A DNA stretch of 64,000 nt from Desarmillaria ectypa (lineage: Eukaryota; Basidiomycota; Agaricomycetes; Agaricales; Physalacriaceae), in the NCBI GenBank assembly GCA_030407005.1, contig JAUDYN010000004.1, positions 558,001 through 622,000 on the forward strand. Direction: 5' to 3'. The notes below the pieces were generated by a model. That model worked only from the letters and a program-made list of their open reading frames with translations, searched no databases and was not told where the DNA came from. Position 1 is the stretch's first letter. The number at the start of each line of letters is the position of its first letter. Positions 33,605 to 45,525 of the stretch are shown one piece after another. Position numbers and translations under genes: made by a program.

Positions 33605-34747
33605 TTAACCCCTTGTTAAAGCAGTCATCCTGACTGCTAAGGCTCTTCTTGTGGGGTTTTGAGTTGCAAAGTGACTTGATCGATCCAGTATTGGTCAATT
33701 AGGTTTTTCCACTGGTTTTGGTCCAGATTAATGATCTATTTCTGGAGTCCATCTTTTCATTGGGTGAGGTATGCAACATTGCCATTACTGGAGTATTTGT
33801 GGCCAAATATTTTGACCACTATCTTGTCCATAGTTACAATTTTGGTAGAGTGTAGAGTTCAGTTAATATTTTTCTCATACTCTGTGATCACTCTCTAGGT
33901 GTTGCTCATCTTAGTGTCTCATACCCAAGAGTTGTGCTCCTAGGTCCATCCCTTCCACTTGACAAAGTAGTCTATGTCTTCCTTTAATGGTTGTCCTCTT
34001 TTTCCTCATACTCAACAGGTTTGAGAATCTAATACTTCTTTGATTTTGTACTCCTCCTGTCTATTGACAAGGTCTGGGGGAGGGGGTGGCAGTTGTTGTT
34101 GATTGGGGAAAATGAGTGGGATATATAGTGTCAACAACTTCTCATTGAACCAGGGATGAATTTTCCAGTGTAGTGGTAACTTCAGCTTGTATAATGAAGT
34201 GCTGGCTTTCTCAAGGATCATGAATGGACCTGTTTATTTATTGTCAAGCTTCTTCTTAGGCCATGGGAGGTGAAGGTTGACTGTATCAAGCCAGACCTTG
34301 TTGCCTACTTAGTATTCCCATGCTGTCTGCTTTCCTTTGTCATATTGATGCTTCATTTGCATCACTGCTTCTTCTAGTGCATCATACACTTTCTTGTGAA
34401 CTTGCATCATAGTTTCAGTAAATTCTATGGTGGCCAGGTTTGTGAATGGAGTCATTTGGCTAGAGTCAGGAATAATTCATGGGTTTTGTCCATATAAAGT
34501 CATGAAGGGAGTTTTGCCTGTGGCTGAGTGGACTCAGTTGTTATGAGTGAATTCTGCTAAGGATAACCACTCATTCTAATCCATTTGCTAGTGATTGATG
34601 AAAATATGGAGATATTTTTCAATCTCCTGGTTAACACATTTAGTTTGTCCATCTGTCTGTGGATGATAAGCAGTAGATGCATTTTGGGAAATGTTGAGCA
34701 TCTGGTATAACTCCTTCATAAAGATCAAGATAAATTGTGGTCTCCAA
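33605..34747 (-). pseudogene. pol: gypsy integrase C-terminal part, inverted segment
   Basis: Minus strand: R-P-Q-F-I-L-I-F-M-K-E-L at 34740, A-Y-H-P-Q-T-D-G-Q-T at about 34660, then the C-terminal L-K-L-P-L-H-W-K-I-H-P-W-F-N-E-K-L-L segment and an E-E-Y-K-I-K-E-V-L-D-S stretch near 34040 that resembles the start of a chromodomain. It continues the integrase cut at 29139. Stops are frequent. Confidence 0.88.
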
Positions 34748-36108
34748 TGATACACTGTCTGCATGTTCACACCTAGATTTTGCGATTTTGTAACAATACT
34801 ATTGCACATCTATCCTATACTAGTGATATATAGAGGACTATAGCTGAGGCTTCAAGCTGATAGTTAAAAGCAGTAAGCAACTGGTAGAGCCAGGACTTAG
34901 ATGCAACACTATTAGTGGGTTAAATCTACCAGCCGGCCAGACTAGTAACTCAAATGCTAGCAGGACTAAGTGAAATACAGCCACTAGCAAATGAAGGATG
35001 CTACTAGCACACAAAAAACCAGGAGCAGAGTACACAGATCTCATCAAGTTCTGTCACTAGCAGCCCAGACTGGGCATAAATGCCTAAGTCAGGATAACTA
35101 GTCACATGGCAATCTTGAAACAGGACTTAAAAATAAATTAGGAATAGATTAACCTTGAGCCCAGATCTGACTATTACAATATAGATCTCTTATGATTGAT
35201 ACTTGTGGAGTCAGACTGCACCCTTGATCATGATCGAATAGCTGTTATAGGCACCAATATCTGGATATCCATATAACCATATTACTAAGGCAGGTAGTTG
35301 GGCCAAGGGTGCAGAAAGACCAACTGTGGAGTCTCTAGACCAAATATTTGAAAAGAAAACAGACTAGACTGACTATTGTGTGATTATTCATCATTATTCA
35401 TGATTAGCTAAGAAATTCTTACCAATATACTCTATACCCAGATAATATTTATAGTTCTGCCTCAGTAGTATATAAGTAGTGGGATAGGCACTCGTGCAAA
35501 CCAGGCAAGCCATCCCCGCAGTTGAGCCCTCACTGATAGTAACTGGTGTCCCCAATTAAAGGCTTTTGTGCTTAACCTCGACAAAGTGATTAATAGTTGC
35601 TAAGTCACCCATAGAATTGCATTGAATTGAAGTCCATTAGAGTCACTGTTGTGTCCTGCAAAGGTTCGGAGTGTTTTGAAGTTAGTTCAAGCAAAGTTCT
35701 TGGAGTCAGAGTTTATTCTTAGGCCAAGAGCACCACTAGTCAGCCAAGAGTGCGACTGGTCAAGTGTTTATCACTTGTAGGAAGCAGTATACGGCCAAGA
35801 GCGCCACCAGTCTGAAGCAGTTTCAGTCAGAACGAGCACAGTAGCTCAAACCAAGTCACTCTTATCTAATTGTATCTTACCCACCCCACTAGTATGAGTA
35901 GTACTTTGTATAAACTCACTAGTAACAAATAAAACATCTTTAAGACAATTGTACTTGATTATTGAAGTCTGCAGAGTGCTTCCATTATACTTGAAACTGC
36001 CCAAATTCAATATTGGTGATTAAGTGTAGAGTAGTAAGAGGTTTAGTGTGATTGGTGTTCATTGCCATTCCCTAATTCTTTTGTCACTCACTATTATCAA
36101 GCACATCA
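34748..36108 (+). mobile_element. element E, copy D (1,361 bp; solo-LTR-like)
   Basis: Plus orientation, about 70 bp shorter than copy C because it has only one internal ~70-bp repeat. Left flank CCAA (complement TTGG, a decayed TCGG) and right flank GCGC pair with the flanks of copy C. Confidence 0.87.
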
Positions 36109-36248
36109 GCGCATGGCTTCAAATGAAGTCAAAGTTCAGCACTGCACATCAGAGGAGAACTTAGCAGATATATTCACTAAAGGGCTACCAAGACCATTGC
36201 ATGACTATCTATCTGCAGGTATTTTAGGAGCTCAGAATTGAGGGGGAG
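36109..36248 (+). pseudogene. pol: copia RNase H C-terminus and polypurine tract
   Basis: Plus strand: M-A-S-N-E-V-K-V-Q-H-C-T, then L-A-D-I-F-T-K-G-L-P, the usual end of copia RNase H, then a TGA and the purine tract GAATTGAGGGGGAG just before the LTR. Confidence 0.93.
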
Positions 36249-36459
36249 TGTTGGGATAGCAATCCCGAGCAAGTACTAGAATGTACTTGAAGGATTGGCT
36301 TACTCAGCAGGATCAAGTTTGGACCATAAAAGTGGACATACATAGTATTTTGTAGTAAGTTCTAGAAGTAGTACAAAATATATTTAAGTAGGACACCTCT
36401 TGCTTGAGAGGCAAGTATTTTACCATCCTTTTTACGTTCTTCTTGCTCTTGTTACAACA
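36249..36459 (+). repeat. 3' LTR of the copia element (211 bp)
   Basis: TGTTGGGATAGC to GTTACAACA; direct copy of 18133-18343. Several differences are C/T or G/A. The outer flanks (CAGAC before the 5' LTR, GAGTC after this one) do not form a clean 5-bp duplication. Confidence 0.95.
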
Positions 36460-37070
36460 GAGTCAATCATGTAGCAGAAGTTCATCTTAGTCCTCTCAAC
36501 TGTATTGATACTAATCTACATCTCTGCTAGTGTGATGGGTGTCGTAACCTTCCCTCATAGACACTTGGACTGTTGGGATCATATTTTGGGACCAAATGAA
36601 GTGAATGGCACAATCCATGGTCTTATTCCAGCAACAGCATCATTGTTCTTATGATTAACTTTGGAAAAGCATGTATTGATATGTGATTGACATACAGCCT
36701 ATTGGTACAACAGGCATCGACAATATCAAGAAAGCTCTTGAACCAGTTGCTCAAGACTGTATGGGTTGCATCTATTTGAAAGCTGAATTTTTGAAGACAT
36801 GTAGCTGTTTAATCATACTGTCATCAAACAAGATCTAAGCTCAAGTGAGCCTGACATGATTTGCCATAATGCCCGATGGAGTCTGAACAGCATGGTGCTT
36901 TGGCCTATGGCCAGGAGAAAGCTCCAAGTACCCAAAATAATGACCCACCCCAGACTTTGAAACCACCCCATGTTATGTTTGAACACGTGCCAGTAAGTAT
37001 TTAACAACAGCACGTGCTTAAGTGCTCTGTTCTTCTCTCTTCTCCCATGATCTACTACTAACATCCAGCA
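36460..37070. other. spacer upstream of the F-box pseudogene
   Basis: AT-rich and CpG-poor. No supported gene. The last ~100 bp include a pyrimidine-rich tract that may be the old promoter of the following gene. Confidence 0.4.
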
Positions 37071-38052
37071 ATGGCACCATGACATACTCGTGTAGGCAAG
37101 CTCCAAGAGATTTTATCCATGCCTGTTGAGATGTGGCTTGAGGTGAGTCTTCATCTCATACAGCATTTTCATTCAGCACTTAACTCTTTTGCTTGTAGAT
37201 TTTGAGCTTCCTTACCCCACAAGATGTCTTACAGCTCGCACAATCCTCGAAGGAGCTTCGCTCTATATTCATGAGTCAGTCATCAACAGCTATCTGGATG
37301 GCCACTTGCAGAATGGTGGAATGTCCTCCCCTGATATCAGGTTTCTTGGAGCCAGCATGGGTGAACCTATTGTTCATGAATATGTGTCATGTATGTTTAG
37401 CTTACTCCAGTTAGCTACAAGTCACTCAAAGTGTTGCTAGTTTTGTTGTAAGAGCATCATTTGCCATATTGACTTTGTGTTCTAAAAGCGAATATGTTCA
37501 AAATGCATGGGCAAGCAGTGAAGTATCCTGCTCACCTCTTTTTGTCATGACACTCATACATCTACATAGTGTTATGCATCATCCAGAGGTAGCTGTCAAT
37601 GAAGACCAGATTTCACTGATCATGATGCTCTTATCTACTAAAGTGTGTCCAAGTAAGTTTCACATCTTCGCTTGCCAACAGAACAGATGTTAAATAGACC
37701 AACAGCTCGACATATAGGATGCCTACCCCTTCAATATCTGCGAGAAGAATTCAAGGCTGTCCAAGCCCAGTTTCTTTTTCTTCCACAAGACCTGAAAGAG
37801 AGATACTGTCAAGAAAGGCAAAAATATGTCCAGGAAGTGAACAGCATACATATTCTTCATACTCTAGTTCATCTTTGTATGACCAAATACGAAGTTAGTT
37901 TGTATCCATTGGTAAAGCATGGTGTCAAAAGATGGAGTATGAGTGCCAAGCAGAGCTTGAGCAGCTGAAAGCGGATAAAGCATCTGAGTAAGTGCATTAT
38001 ACAATTTGCTCACTACTTTCCTGGATAAGTATTCAATTTCAGTATAAAGGAG

Positions 38053-38522
38053 TGTTGGGATTTGAGAGTTGAGCTGAGATGATGGCAATCTGGCATTATG
38101 CTGAACTTGCTGATTAAGAAAGAAATATTAGGAAACTTGTAGAAGATTCTAGTAAATTAGTATTTAGTATATAAGTAGGTACAGTAGTGTACATCTGCAT
38201 GTGTTTGCAGAGCTCAGCCAAGTGCAATACTATTGGCCTAACATTGTGCTGTTGGAATCCTGGGTGTTGTGTAGGGTAGACTCCAGGCTGGTAAAGCCAG
38301 ATGTAAGGAAATTGTTATTTTATGGCTCCTACAGAGCTCATATTTATACTACTTCACATGAGAATCTAGAATGTACTACAACTTTCTACAACTCTCATGC
38401 TTACTCATTGACTCTCAGCATGATGCCAGATTGCTCCTTCTAGAACTTTCTGGCAAAATCCCAACACACACATATACTAACTGGGAATGAACTGATCTAT
38501 TCATCCCCCGTTTTTCACAACA
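38053..38522 (+). mobile_element. solo LTR S1 with perfect AGGAG duplication, itself interrupted
   Basis: TGTTGGGATTTGAGAG...TTTTTCACAACA, flanked by AGGAG at 38048-38052 and 38523-38527. A second copy, uninterrupted, is at 45526-45773. A different LTR (38250-38466) lies inside it. Removing S1 and one AGGAG restores an open exon (Y-K-E-R-L-K-A-L-G) of the F-box pseudogene. Confidence 0.92.
38250..38466 (-). mobile_element. solo LTR S2 nested in S1 (217 bp)
   Basis: Reverse complement begins TGTTGGGATTTTGCCAG and ends GGATTCCAACA, so the ends form an inverted repeat. Flanks are TGTGC and CACAC; the intact S1 copy has CGCGC at this place, so both are decayed copies of a CGCGC target duplication. 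A related plus-strand copy is at about 61315-61480. Confidence 0.88.
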
Positions 38523-39735
38523 AGGAGAGGCTGAAAGCTCTTGGTTATGGAAAGGCTTTTAATTATCCTGATTTTCCATATCAGTTTCACTACCACCCTC
38601 TCGTTAAGCAGCCGAGAGCTCTTACACAGAAAGGTGAGATCTTCTGTTGTTGCCTCAGGGAATTACTTTTGTCAGTACATATATAGGCTGGTCCAAAATA
38701 TCTGATCCCCTCATCCAGTTTGCAAAAGACGCAAAGGAGAAACAGATACATCAGGAGCGCATATCTCAAGTTTGTGAACGTATTCTTATGTCTCGAGCAT
38801 GTGCACGCCAGGGCCACGAATGTTCTATACAGACTGCTCTTAAACACGCTTCGGTCGTTAAAGCCCGCTTGGCCCTTGCTGGGTCCATTTTTGAGTCCTT
38901 CCCATCTGGGTCACCTTATGCCACCACCATTCCTTCCCCCATGGATTTCTGTACCTTCCACCTGGTCAAAAATATCCTCAACCTTCCCGACGATGCCACC
39001 ATTGACAACCAGAGTTTTGTCCCCCTTCTGGGATTGTTCCACCAACAATGGATGGAGCATACACACAATGAGCTTATCAGTATCTCTGTGGATTCTCAGA
39101 GTCACTCAAAGATAGAGTCTATGGAGCAAAGGACTGCCTTTCTCGCACTTGCTCATAATGTATTTGCCTGCCAAGAATGTGTGGCTCATGAATTGTTCTA
39201 CCCAGAAGTGCTAGCATACGAGTGCTGTATGCACTCACAAAATCCTCCACATATGGTCATTGCAGAAGTGTGCCTGGAATTCAAACTGCTTGTCTCGACA
39301 TGAAACCCTAACATCTTTCATGCTGACCTTGACACAAGTGGTCGGTCTTGACCCAGAAACAGTGACAGTACGAGATATCGATACTTTGGAGTACTACTAT
39401 CACTGTCTCATCTGCCAGAGATTGAATCTTTGTTCTGGAGGACTCAAGAATGTATATGGATGGCGCTCATTTGTGATTCTTTTGCTTATTTCACTTACTG
39501 CATGACTAACATTCATGTTGTTAGATTCAGCACATGGATAAATGGCATTACTATTCACAGGCAGGAATGTTCCCTTCTCACCCTGAAGATTTCAAGATCC
39601 TGTCGTCAGAGAGTGTTGAGTCTGATCCCTCTAATGGTGTGCAGGTTGAGCTGTTCTGATGGCGATGCGTGTATTGCCAAGAACTTCTCAGACCAGAATG
39701 CTTTGACATGATTTGAGAATATCTGTTGAATAAGT

Positions 39736-42700
39736 AGGTCGCCTTTCTAGGAACTATGATCTTGTATCTAAAAGATTCATCAGACATAATGTCCTCAAAC
39801 CAATTCTCAATGTAAATTATTATGAGGACTTTGGAATTTGTCACTCAAGTTTCAGAGCAACAGCCAGGATAGGGACGGTGTCTTCATGAATCATATTTCT
39901 ATATTTCATGTTGAATGGCAGATCAAAGCTTTCATTGAAATTCCGGACATGAGATGATGCGACTGTATGCACGGCCATCACTTGAAAGAAGCGGGGGTAG
40001 TACTTGGTTCAGTCTGATTACTCAATACAGTTGGAATCTAATAGCTAGTCATTAACATTGTTTTGGTTTCGCCATGTTGTTTGAACATGGACTCAACCTA
40101 TCAGTAATCCCACTGGAGACATGATGGTTACCCTGGCATTGTGCCAGCTAGGGGCTAAATTAGTGGACATTGGCGCTGGAACAACCCTGTCAATAAAACT
40201 AGAATCATTCAAAGTGAATTTTGGAACTGAGACTCAGAATACATGACTATATTGGTGCATGCAGCAATATGAAGCAAGTGTGGATATTCTGAAAACCAAT
40301 GAACACAATGATTTACAATATTAAGAATGGAGCAAAAAGGACGCATGACTCATGTGGGGTTAGAATTTAACTGGTTCATCCCTATGCATGACATACAACA
40401 ATTTCCTATACCTTCAGCACTAATTCTACATTGCTCCTCAGTTGCCTCGCCATGGGGAGATAATGATCTAGTGATGGTCAAAGATTGTTGAGAATACAAA
40501 AGTCAGATGTGCGCAGTTATCTGGACTATGTGAAGACGATGTGGCCTGTTAGTGGTGGAAAGACTATTCTCACCAATAGACATCCCAGGAGCAAGTCATG
40601 CATGGTGGAAGAGGTTAGTGCATTGCCACATGACTCGGTTGGCCTAAGCATGGGTCCAATTAGATGGGTCCCCTTCTTCCACTATATCAATTATTGACAA
40701 ATGTATAGGGCTGCTTCCTTGGGCCCGCCTCCCCGATTTCTTGACTTTCCAGTCTCTTCCTCACATATACCCTCAAATTACCAGATAACTTGCTTTTCAA
40801 ATTGCTGGCAGTTCAGCACCACGAACGATCTGGTCTGTTACCTTGCTGCTCATCAACAGAGATGTTCATGCTTGATGAGATATTTTGATGATGAGTAAGA
40901 GTTCTCCATGCTGTCCAAAGGGATCACATGGCCTAGGTGTTATCAATTCATCCTTGTTTCGTTTTCACTCCTAAGCTGACCAGCCAGATATTCTCGACGA
41001 GCAGCAATGAGAATAACATATCGACTACTAATGTCAGAAAGAATGCAGTATTTGATATCTTCTCCTGCTGGTCTCCATAGGATCTGCCTTTGCCCCACAA
41101 AAGTTGTTCATCGCTGTCTCTGAAACGAAGAGATTTACCTGTAGCATGGGCCTGGAAGTATGGAATTGCAGATTGTTGACTGATTCATATATGTGTACTT
41201 CTCTATGTCTCTGCTAGCATCTGAGGATTTGGCACCTCATAGCATCCACCTTGCTATTCTGCACTGTGCTCTGCCATATGGCCCGTCGATGAATGTCACA
41301 TTTGCGACGTAATCACCATTGTCGATGGGACACAAAAGATGTGGCATCTACAGAGGGTTATCATTACAATGATTGGCTATCTCGTAGGCTAGCTCTTGCC
41401 TCAAATGGGATTTACCTGCGTCCAGGCATCCAGGCGCTATAGATTTTCCAGATGCTCCTTACAGCCAACCCGGCATTTCACATATACATGTTGTGCTTGA
41501 AGGACTGAATCAAGGACACCTGTTGAGTGATAGTTATAGTTTCAACATTGCAGCACCTATGGACAAAACCAAAAGATACACATGTGAGGGTATGTGCCAT
41601 CTGGAATCTGAAGCTGAAGCTGCTAGAGACTAATGGGTTCTAAAATAGGTGTTGTCTGTGACAGTTTCTTTAGCCCAAATGACAGTGGTGTGATACATTG
41701 AGCCATGATGCTACCTCAGTGCTCGTTTCCTGATGCTTTCCCTTATATTCGACCATTGCTGTCTATAACATGGTGTCCCACACAATGAGGACATAATTAA
41801 TTGTCGATGGTCTAAGCATGCACCTTCCCTTCATGTTGCTGGTCCTTTGCTCATGAAAAGCTATGGATCGAGTCGCATATCTGGTGATCTGAAAGCTACT
41901 ATTCTTCTCAGGCCAGCAATTGATGAACCGATCCCATCTCTGCCTTGCTGTTTGAATGAGATCCACATTCCTTAGTGGGCAAGTATATTTGTGCCGCTGA
42001 GGCAAGCAGACTCATGTTCATCATCAACATTGGATAAGGACTCAGTAAATTGATAAATGATATTGTCTGTGAGTGGTTGGAGCAGACAAAATACTATTAT
42101 CGTGATCTGTGGGAGAAAGATCATGACCACAGTCTAATGGCTGAAGACAAAGTCATAGACTTGCCGGTGAAGTATGCATCCCTTGGCTATTAGTATTGGC
42201 ATGTTGTCACTTATGCGATATACACCAGCCAGGTTAGTATCATCCCATCCAGCATTACATTACAAAGCCAACTGTTCAACCTTGCACCAATGTCCATTGT
42301 AATATTTAACTTGCTGGCAAATGTTCAGCATTACTGGTGCATCTCAGTGATCGAACTCCAGTTTAATGGGTATCGAGAGCAGCATTCTATTGTCCTTCCT
42401 TCATACGTGCTCATGCAGTGTTGGACATGTCATAATAGCAGCAACGTAACTGTCATACTCTCCTCCAGTATCTACCATGTACGAATGTCTATATCCCAAC
42501 AAGGCCTAAGTGCATGCTTACTCTCTCGTTCGACAGGGGAAAAACAAAAAGAGCATGATGTGCCATAAGGCATGCGATGTGTTACATCGCCACTACAATG
42601 GCCTGCCTTTCACCATTCAGGCCTAGGTTCAGAATTACCAAGATGTCAGAAGGGTAGCTTGGCCTCTACCAGCTAAAGAAGGATCACCATTTTCTTGTGT

Positions 42701-43811
42701 TTGGAACACCAGCCTATGGCTCCCATCATTTTTCTTGCTCATGACCTCACAGATATTCTTATAGCACTCTGGATGAAAAATTCTCATCTAATATTCCCTC
42801 ACATGCCTCAATGTCATAGAAACCTGTGTCGCAATGCCAAAAAGCAAGGGAATATGGAATAAAGTGCCAGAAGGAAGGGTCTGCCCAACCAATGCTCACA
42901 CTCTGAGCTTTGCTGCTGCAATACTACCCCACATAATGTGCCTGAGCTTATGGCTCTTCTCATTAACATTAAAGAATTTGGTCCAGAGAACAGTGGGAAA
43001 AAGTTGTAGGGTGGCCTTCATTTCTTAACATCACAATTTACCATGTCCTGACAACATGATCATAACAACGATCAAGTTTCCTTCTAATACCAATTATGGG
43101 CTTGGGGCGTGTGCTATTGGTTTATTTCATTCCTGCAAGGTGCTGTTGCTGGCTGTATATATGCAATAACGAGAATGACTGTTGGGTGTCTTATCTCAAT
43201 GCATCAGTCCTGGGAAAGTACTCGAAGGCTCAATAACATTAGATGACTTCTGGTGCTGCCATCAAACAAACATCACAGATATACATTTAGCTAGCGTCAT
43301 TTCTTAGGCTGTGAACTTTCAAGTACATATAGGTTAGCACCCAGCATGCTATCCATCCTGATCTCCCATGTTACTCTGGCAGGAGGGCAGGAGCAAGTTG
43401 TTTCAGTCGTGCTGGTATCCCTGCACCTGTTCACAAAGGCTGGTATCTGATCAGGGAGAAGGAGAGCATGGAGGAGAGAGAACAACAAGGCATATCTCTG
43501 TTAGCTATGTGAAGGATAGGAATAATTGTTTGCCTAGCTTTGAACATTTGCATAGGCTGCTCAGTAGAGCACGAACACATCTATTTGAGGTACGTTTCCT
43601 GCCACAAGACTTGAAGATTATATTTGAACCAATGTAAATATAATTTGGCAGCAGAGAAAGCAAGATACAGTGCAAAAGCAAAATCAAAGGTATACGAAAA
43701 GTTAGTCAAAAACCCTGTTTCTACGAGGAAAAATCAATGTTGTGGCATGGAATTTTGTGACCTGAAGGGTTGTGAGTGTTGTTGATCAAGCTTGCAAATC
43801 CATTCACTTAC
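39736..43811. other. decayed sequence without an intact gene
   Basis: Only short frames, none with motifs I can place. The segment at about 40570-41100 is a diverged duplicate of 48585-49110. The stretch is CpG-poor like the transposon block, so it probably consists of old, mutated genes. Confidence 0.45.
40570..41100 (-). pseudogene. relic of an unidentified gene, copy 1
   Basis: Shares blocks with 48585-49110, for example the 14-mer CCCAGGAGCAAGTC, then TCATGCATGG here against TCGTGCATGG there. On the minus strand both encode a segment of the form Y-x-(V/F)-(I/L)-x-A-A-R-R-x-Y preceded by an F-V-G-containing stretch (near 41000-41110 here). Frames are broken. The family is not recognised. 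Confidence 0.5.
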
Positions 43812-44452
43812 CTGCCATCAAACCATGCCATCGGTGTGTCCTAGGTGTCTTAGCATGGCCTGCTCATTAAATTCTGTGTCTTCAAGCAATTTAATCTGCC
43901 ATCCATGAGACATAAGTGCAACACACATTTCTCAGAGCATACCTCTATCTTGGCCTTTAAGTTGACAATTCCTTTGTGATACTCACGAGCTTTCTTCCAG
44001 GTATCCTTCACTTTAGATGCATATGTTATCCAAGAACAAATGTTGGTATTTGAGACACATTGATAGACATCAAGATGACCTGCGGTGAGTGTGTATGTCT
44101 CAGCTTGCAGTCTACCAAGGATTTAATAAGATAAATATCACCAGGGAAAGTGACACACTTACTCTCCTAGTGCCTTCTCCATTGTAAACAACAACATATG
44201 GTGTTCATTGAAGAATGCAGTAGTCTCGTCAATGGTGGCCTTGAGCTGACCTAGGACCATGAAAGGCAAGATGCATGGATGGATAAAGAGCATGTAGAAG
44301 AGGAAGGTGTAGACCACTGTGTGTTGTGTCATTCCTGCACCGACTGCCTGCAGTATGACTGACATGAATACCACTATATCTGTACTCTTGGAATGTCTGG
44401 ATATTGGAAGGCTGGAACCTATAAATGTAAGTGGATGATGAATCATTGCCAT
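43812..44452 (-). pseudogene. unidentified three-exon gene with a premature TGA
   Basis: Exons 44452-44163, 44111-43943 and 43895-43812 join in frame through introns of 51 and 47 bp. The product is helical: D-E-T-T-A-F-F-N-E-H-H near the first junction, then S-W-I-T-Y-A-S-K-V-K-D-T-W-K-K-A-R-E-Y, N-L-K-A-K-I-E and L-L-E-D-T-E-F-N-E-Q-A-M-L. The third exon holds an in-frame TGA shortly before its donor, possibly a decayed CGA. An upstream exon is likely, since TTTATAG near 44420 looks like an acceptor. I do not recognise the family. Confidence 0.5.
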
Positions 44453-45525
44453 TGCTTCAGAATGAGTACTTTTATATCACAATACAGCATCTCAAAGAGA
44501 GAAGCGCCAGTTGCTTGGGAGTGTATGGGGTCTTCCAACTCGAGAAGGTGTTAATGAATCTGGACTCAGTTGATGATGCCCCAGGAAAGAAGTCAGTCAT
44601 GCCTCCGCATTGCTGAGGCCATGGTGGAGACTATAGTACGTATGATGGGGTTTGATGTTGGTTATACAGCAGTTAGTAATCAACCCTTATATTACTCAAA
44701 TAAGACCAGTACACTTTGTAAATAGCTCTGTAGTAGTGAAATTTTGTACACTTAACAGGGGCATATACTGAGAAATGCCAGGAACAGCTTTGTATCATGA
44801 AGAGTTCACATCACTTTTCAAGCTGCCCAAATCAATGATGACTGTCGAAAGCATTGGGAACAATGTCTCACAGATAGTTAATTTGATTGATCCGAGTAAA
44901 GCTTAATAGTCAAGGATATTTTGGGGAATGACTGAATCATAAACCAAAATTTGGGGACTTGCAGTACATGAAAGGGCATTCCAGATCGCCAAAAATAACC
45001 ATAAACCAACCAAACCATGGTTTATGATGAAGCCAAAGCCACTGTATTCACTCGCATGAAATACATGTCACTGTCAAGCCTTATGCAAATATACAATTTT
45101 AATTGTCCTGTAAATAAGTGCTCTACACAGATGGAGATGATTTCTGCAACTCACTCAATCGCAACTTGTCACTCAGGTGCTTGATATGAGTTATGCCTCA
45201 CTAAAGCTAGTCCTAGCACAGCACTGTCTTCTTTACCACTGAGATTGCCATGAATAGGTGTTGTAACTATTGCAGTGGGAGGCTTGCTGAGTAGAAAATA
45301 CTAAATTGTTAGCTACTAGAGCTCAAGATGAGCTCCTTAAATACTACAGAATGTATCTAGAATGTTCTACTAAAGTACCTAATTATATCCTAGTATCATG
45401 CCAAATTGATGGTACTGAAGGTTTGGGAATCTTCTGGCACATGCTTGAAGTTGCAAATCCCAACAATAGGCATGGTACGGCATCTACACTACATACAGAT
45501 TGGGCAGAAAAGCACAGTTTAGGTG
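44453..45525 (+). other. mostly empty; partial unidentified frame at the right end
   Basis: A frame from about 45306 (V-P-N-Y-I-L-V-S-C-Q-I-D-G, then L-H-T-D-W-A-E-K-H-S-L-G) runs into the solo LTR at 45526. After removal of the LTR and one AGGTG it continues V-Q-G-L-P-W-H-T-E-C-F-L-A-Y-Y to a stop at about 45850. It is therefore probably an exon of a once-real gene of unknown function. The rest of the interval shows nothing. Confidence 0.4.

Larger units (their letters stand above)
37071..39735 (+). pseudogene. F-box protein gene, decayed and split by a solo LTR
   Basis: Exon chain of the long basidiomycete F-box family. It starts M-A-P then a TGA where Arg (CGA) is expected, then the F-box P-V-E-M-W-L-E (intron at 37142) I-L-S-F-L-T-P-Q-D-V-L-Q-L-A, and N-L-L-F-M-N-M-C-H-V-C. 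A second Cys pair (C-C-K-S, then I-C-S-K-C) is interrupted by TAA and TGA codons. Later exons are L-P-Q-D-L-K-E-R-Y (~37790), Y-E-C-Q-A-E-L-E-Q-L-K (~37945), A-L-G-Y-G-K-A-F-N-Y-P-D-F-P, a 218-codon block ending near 39303, V-V-G-L-D-P-E-T-V-T-V and C-V-Y-C-Q-E-L-L at the end. A solo LTR with AGGAG target repeats sits inside an exon at 38053. Not translatable as it stands. Confidence 0.82.

Noticed and set aside
18133..36459. Reading the alternating strands as many separate transposon fragments
   Set aside because: All pieces fit into one copia and one gypsy element once the two repeat-bounded inversions are undone, with matching 4-bp target duplications and continuous protein motifs at each junction.
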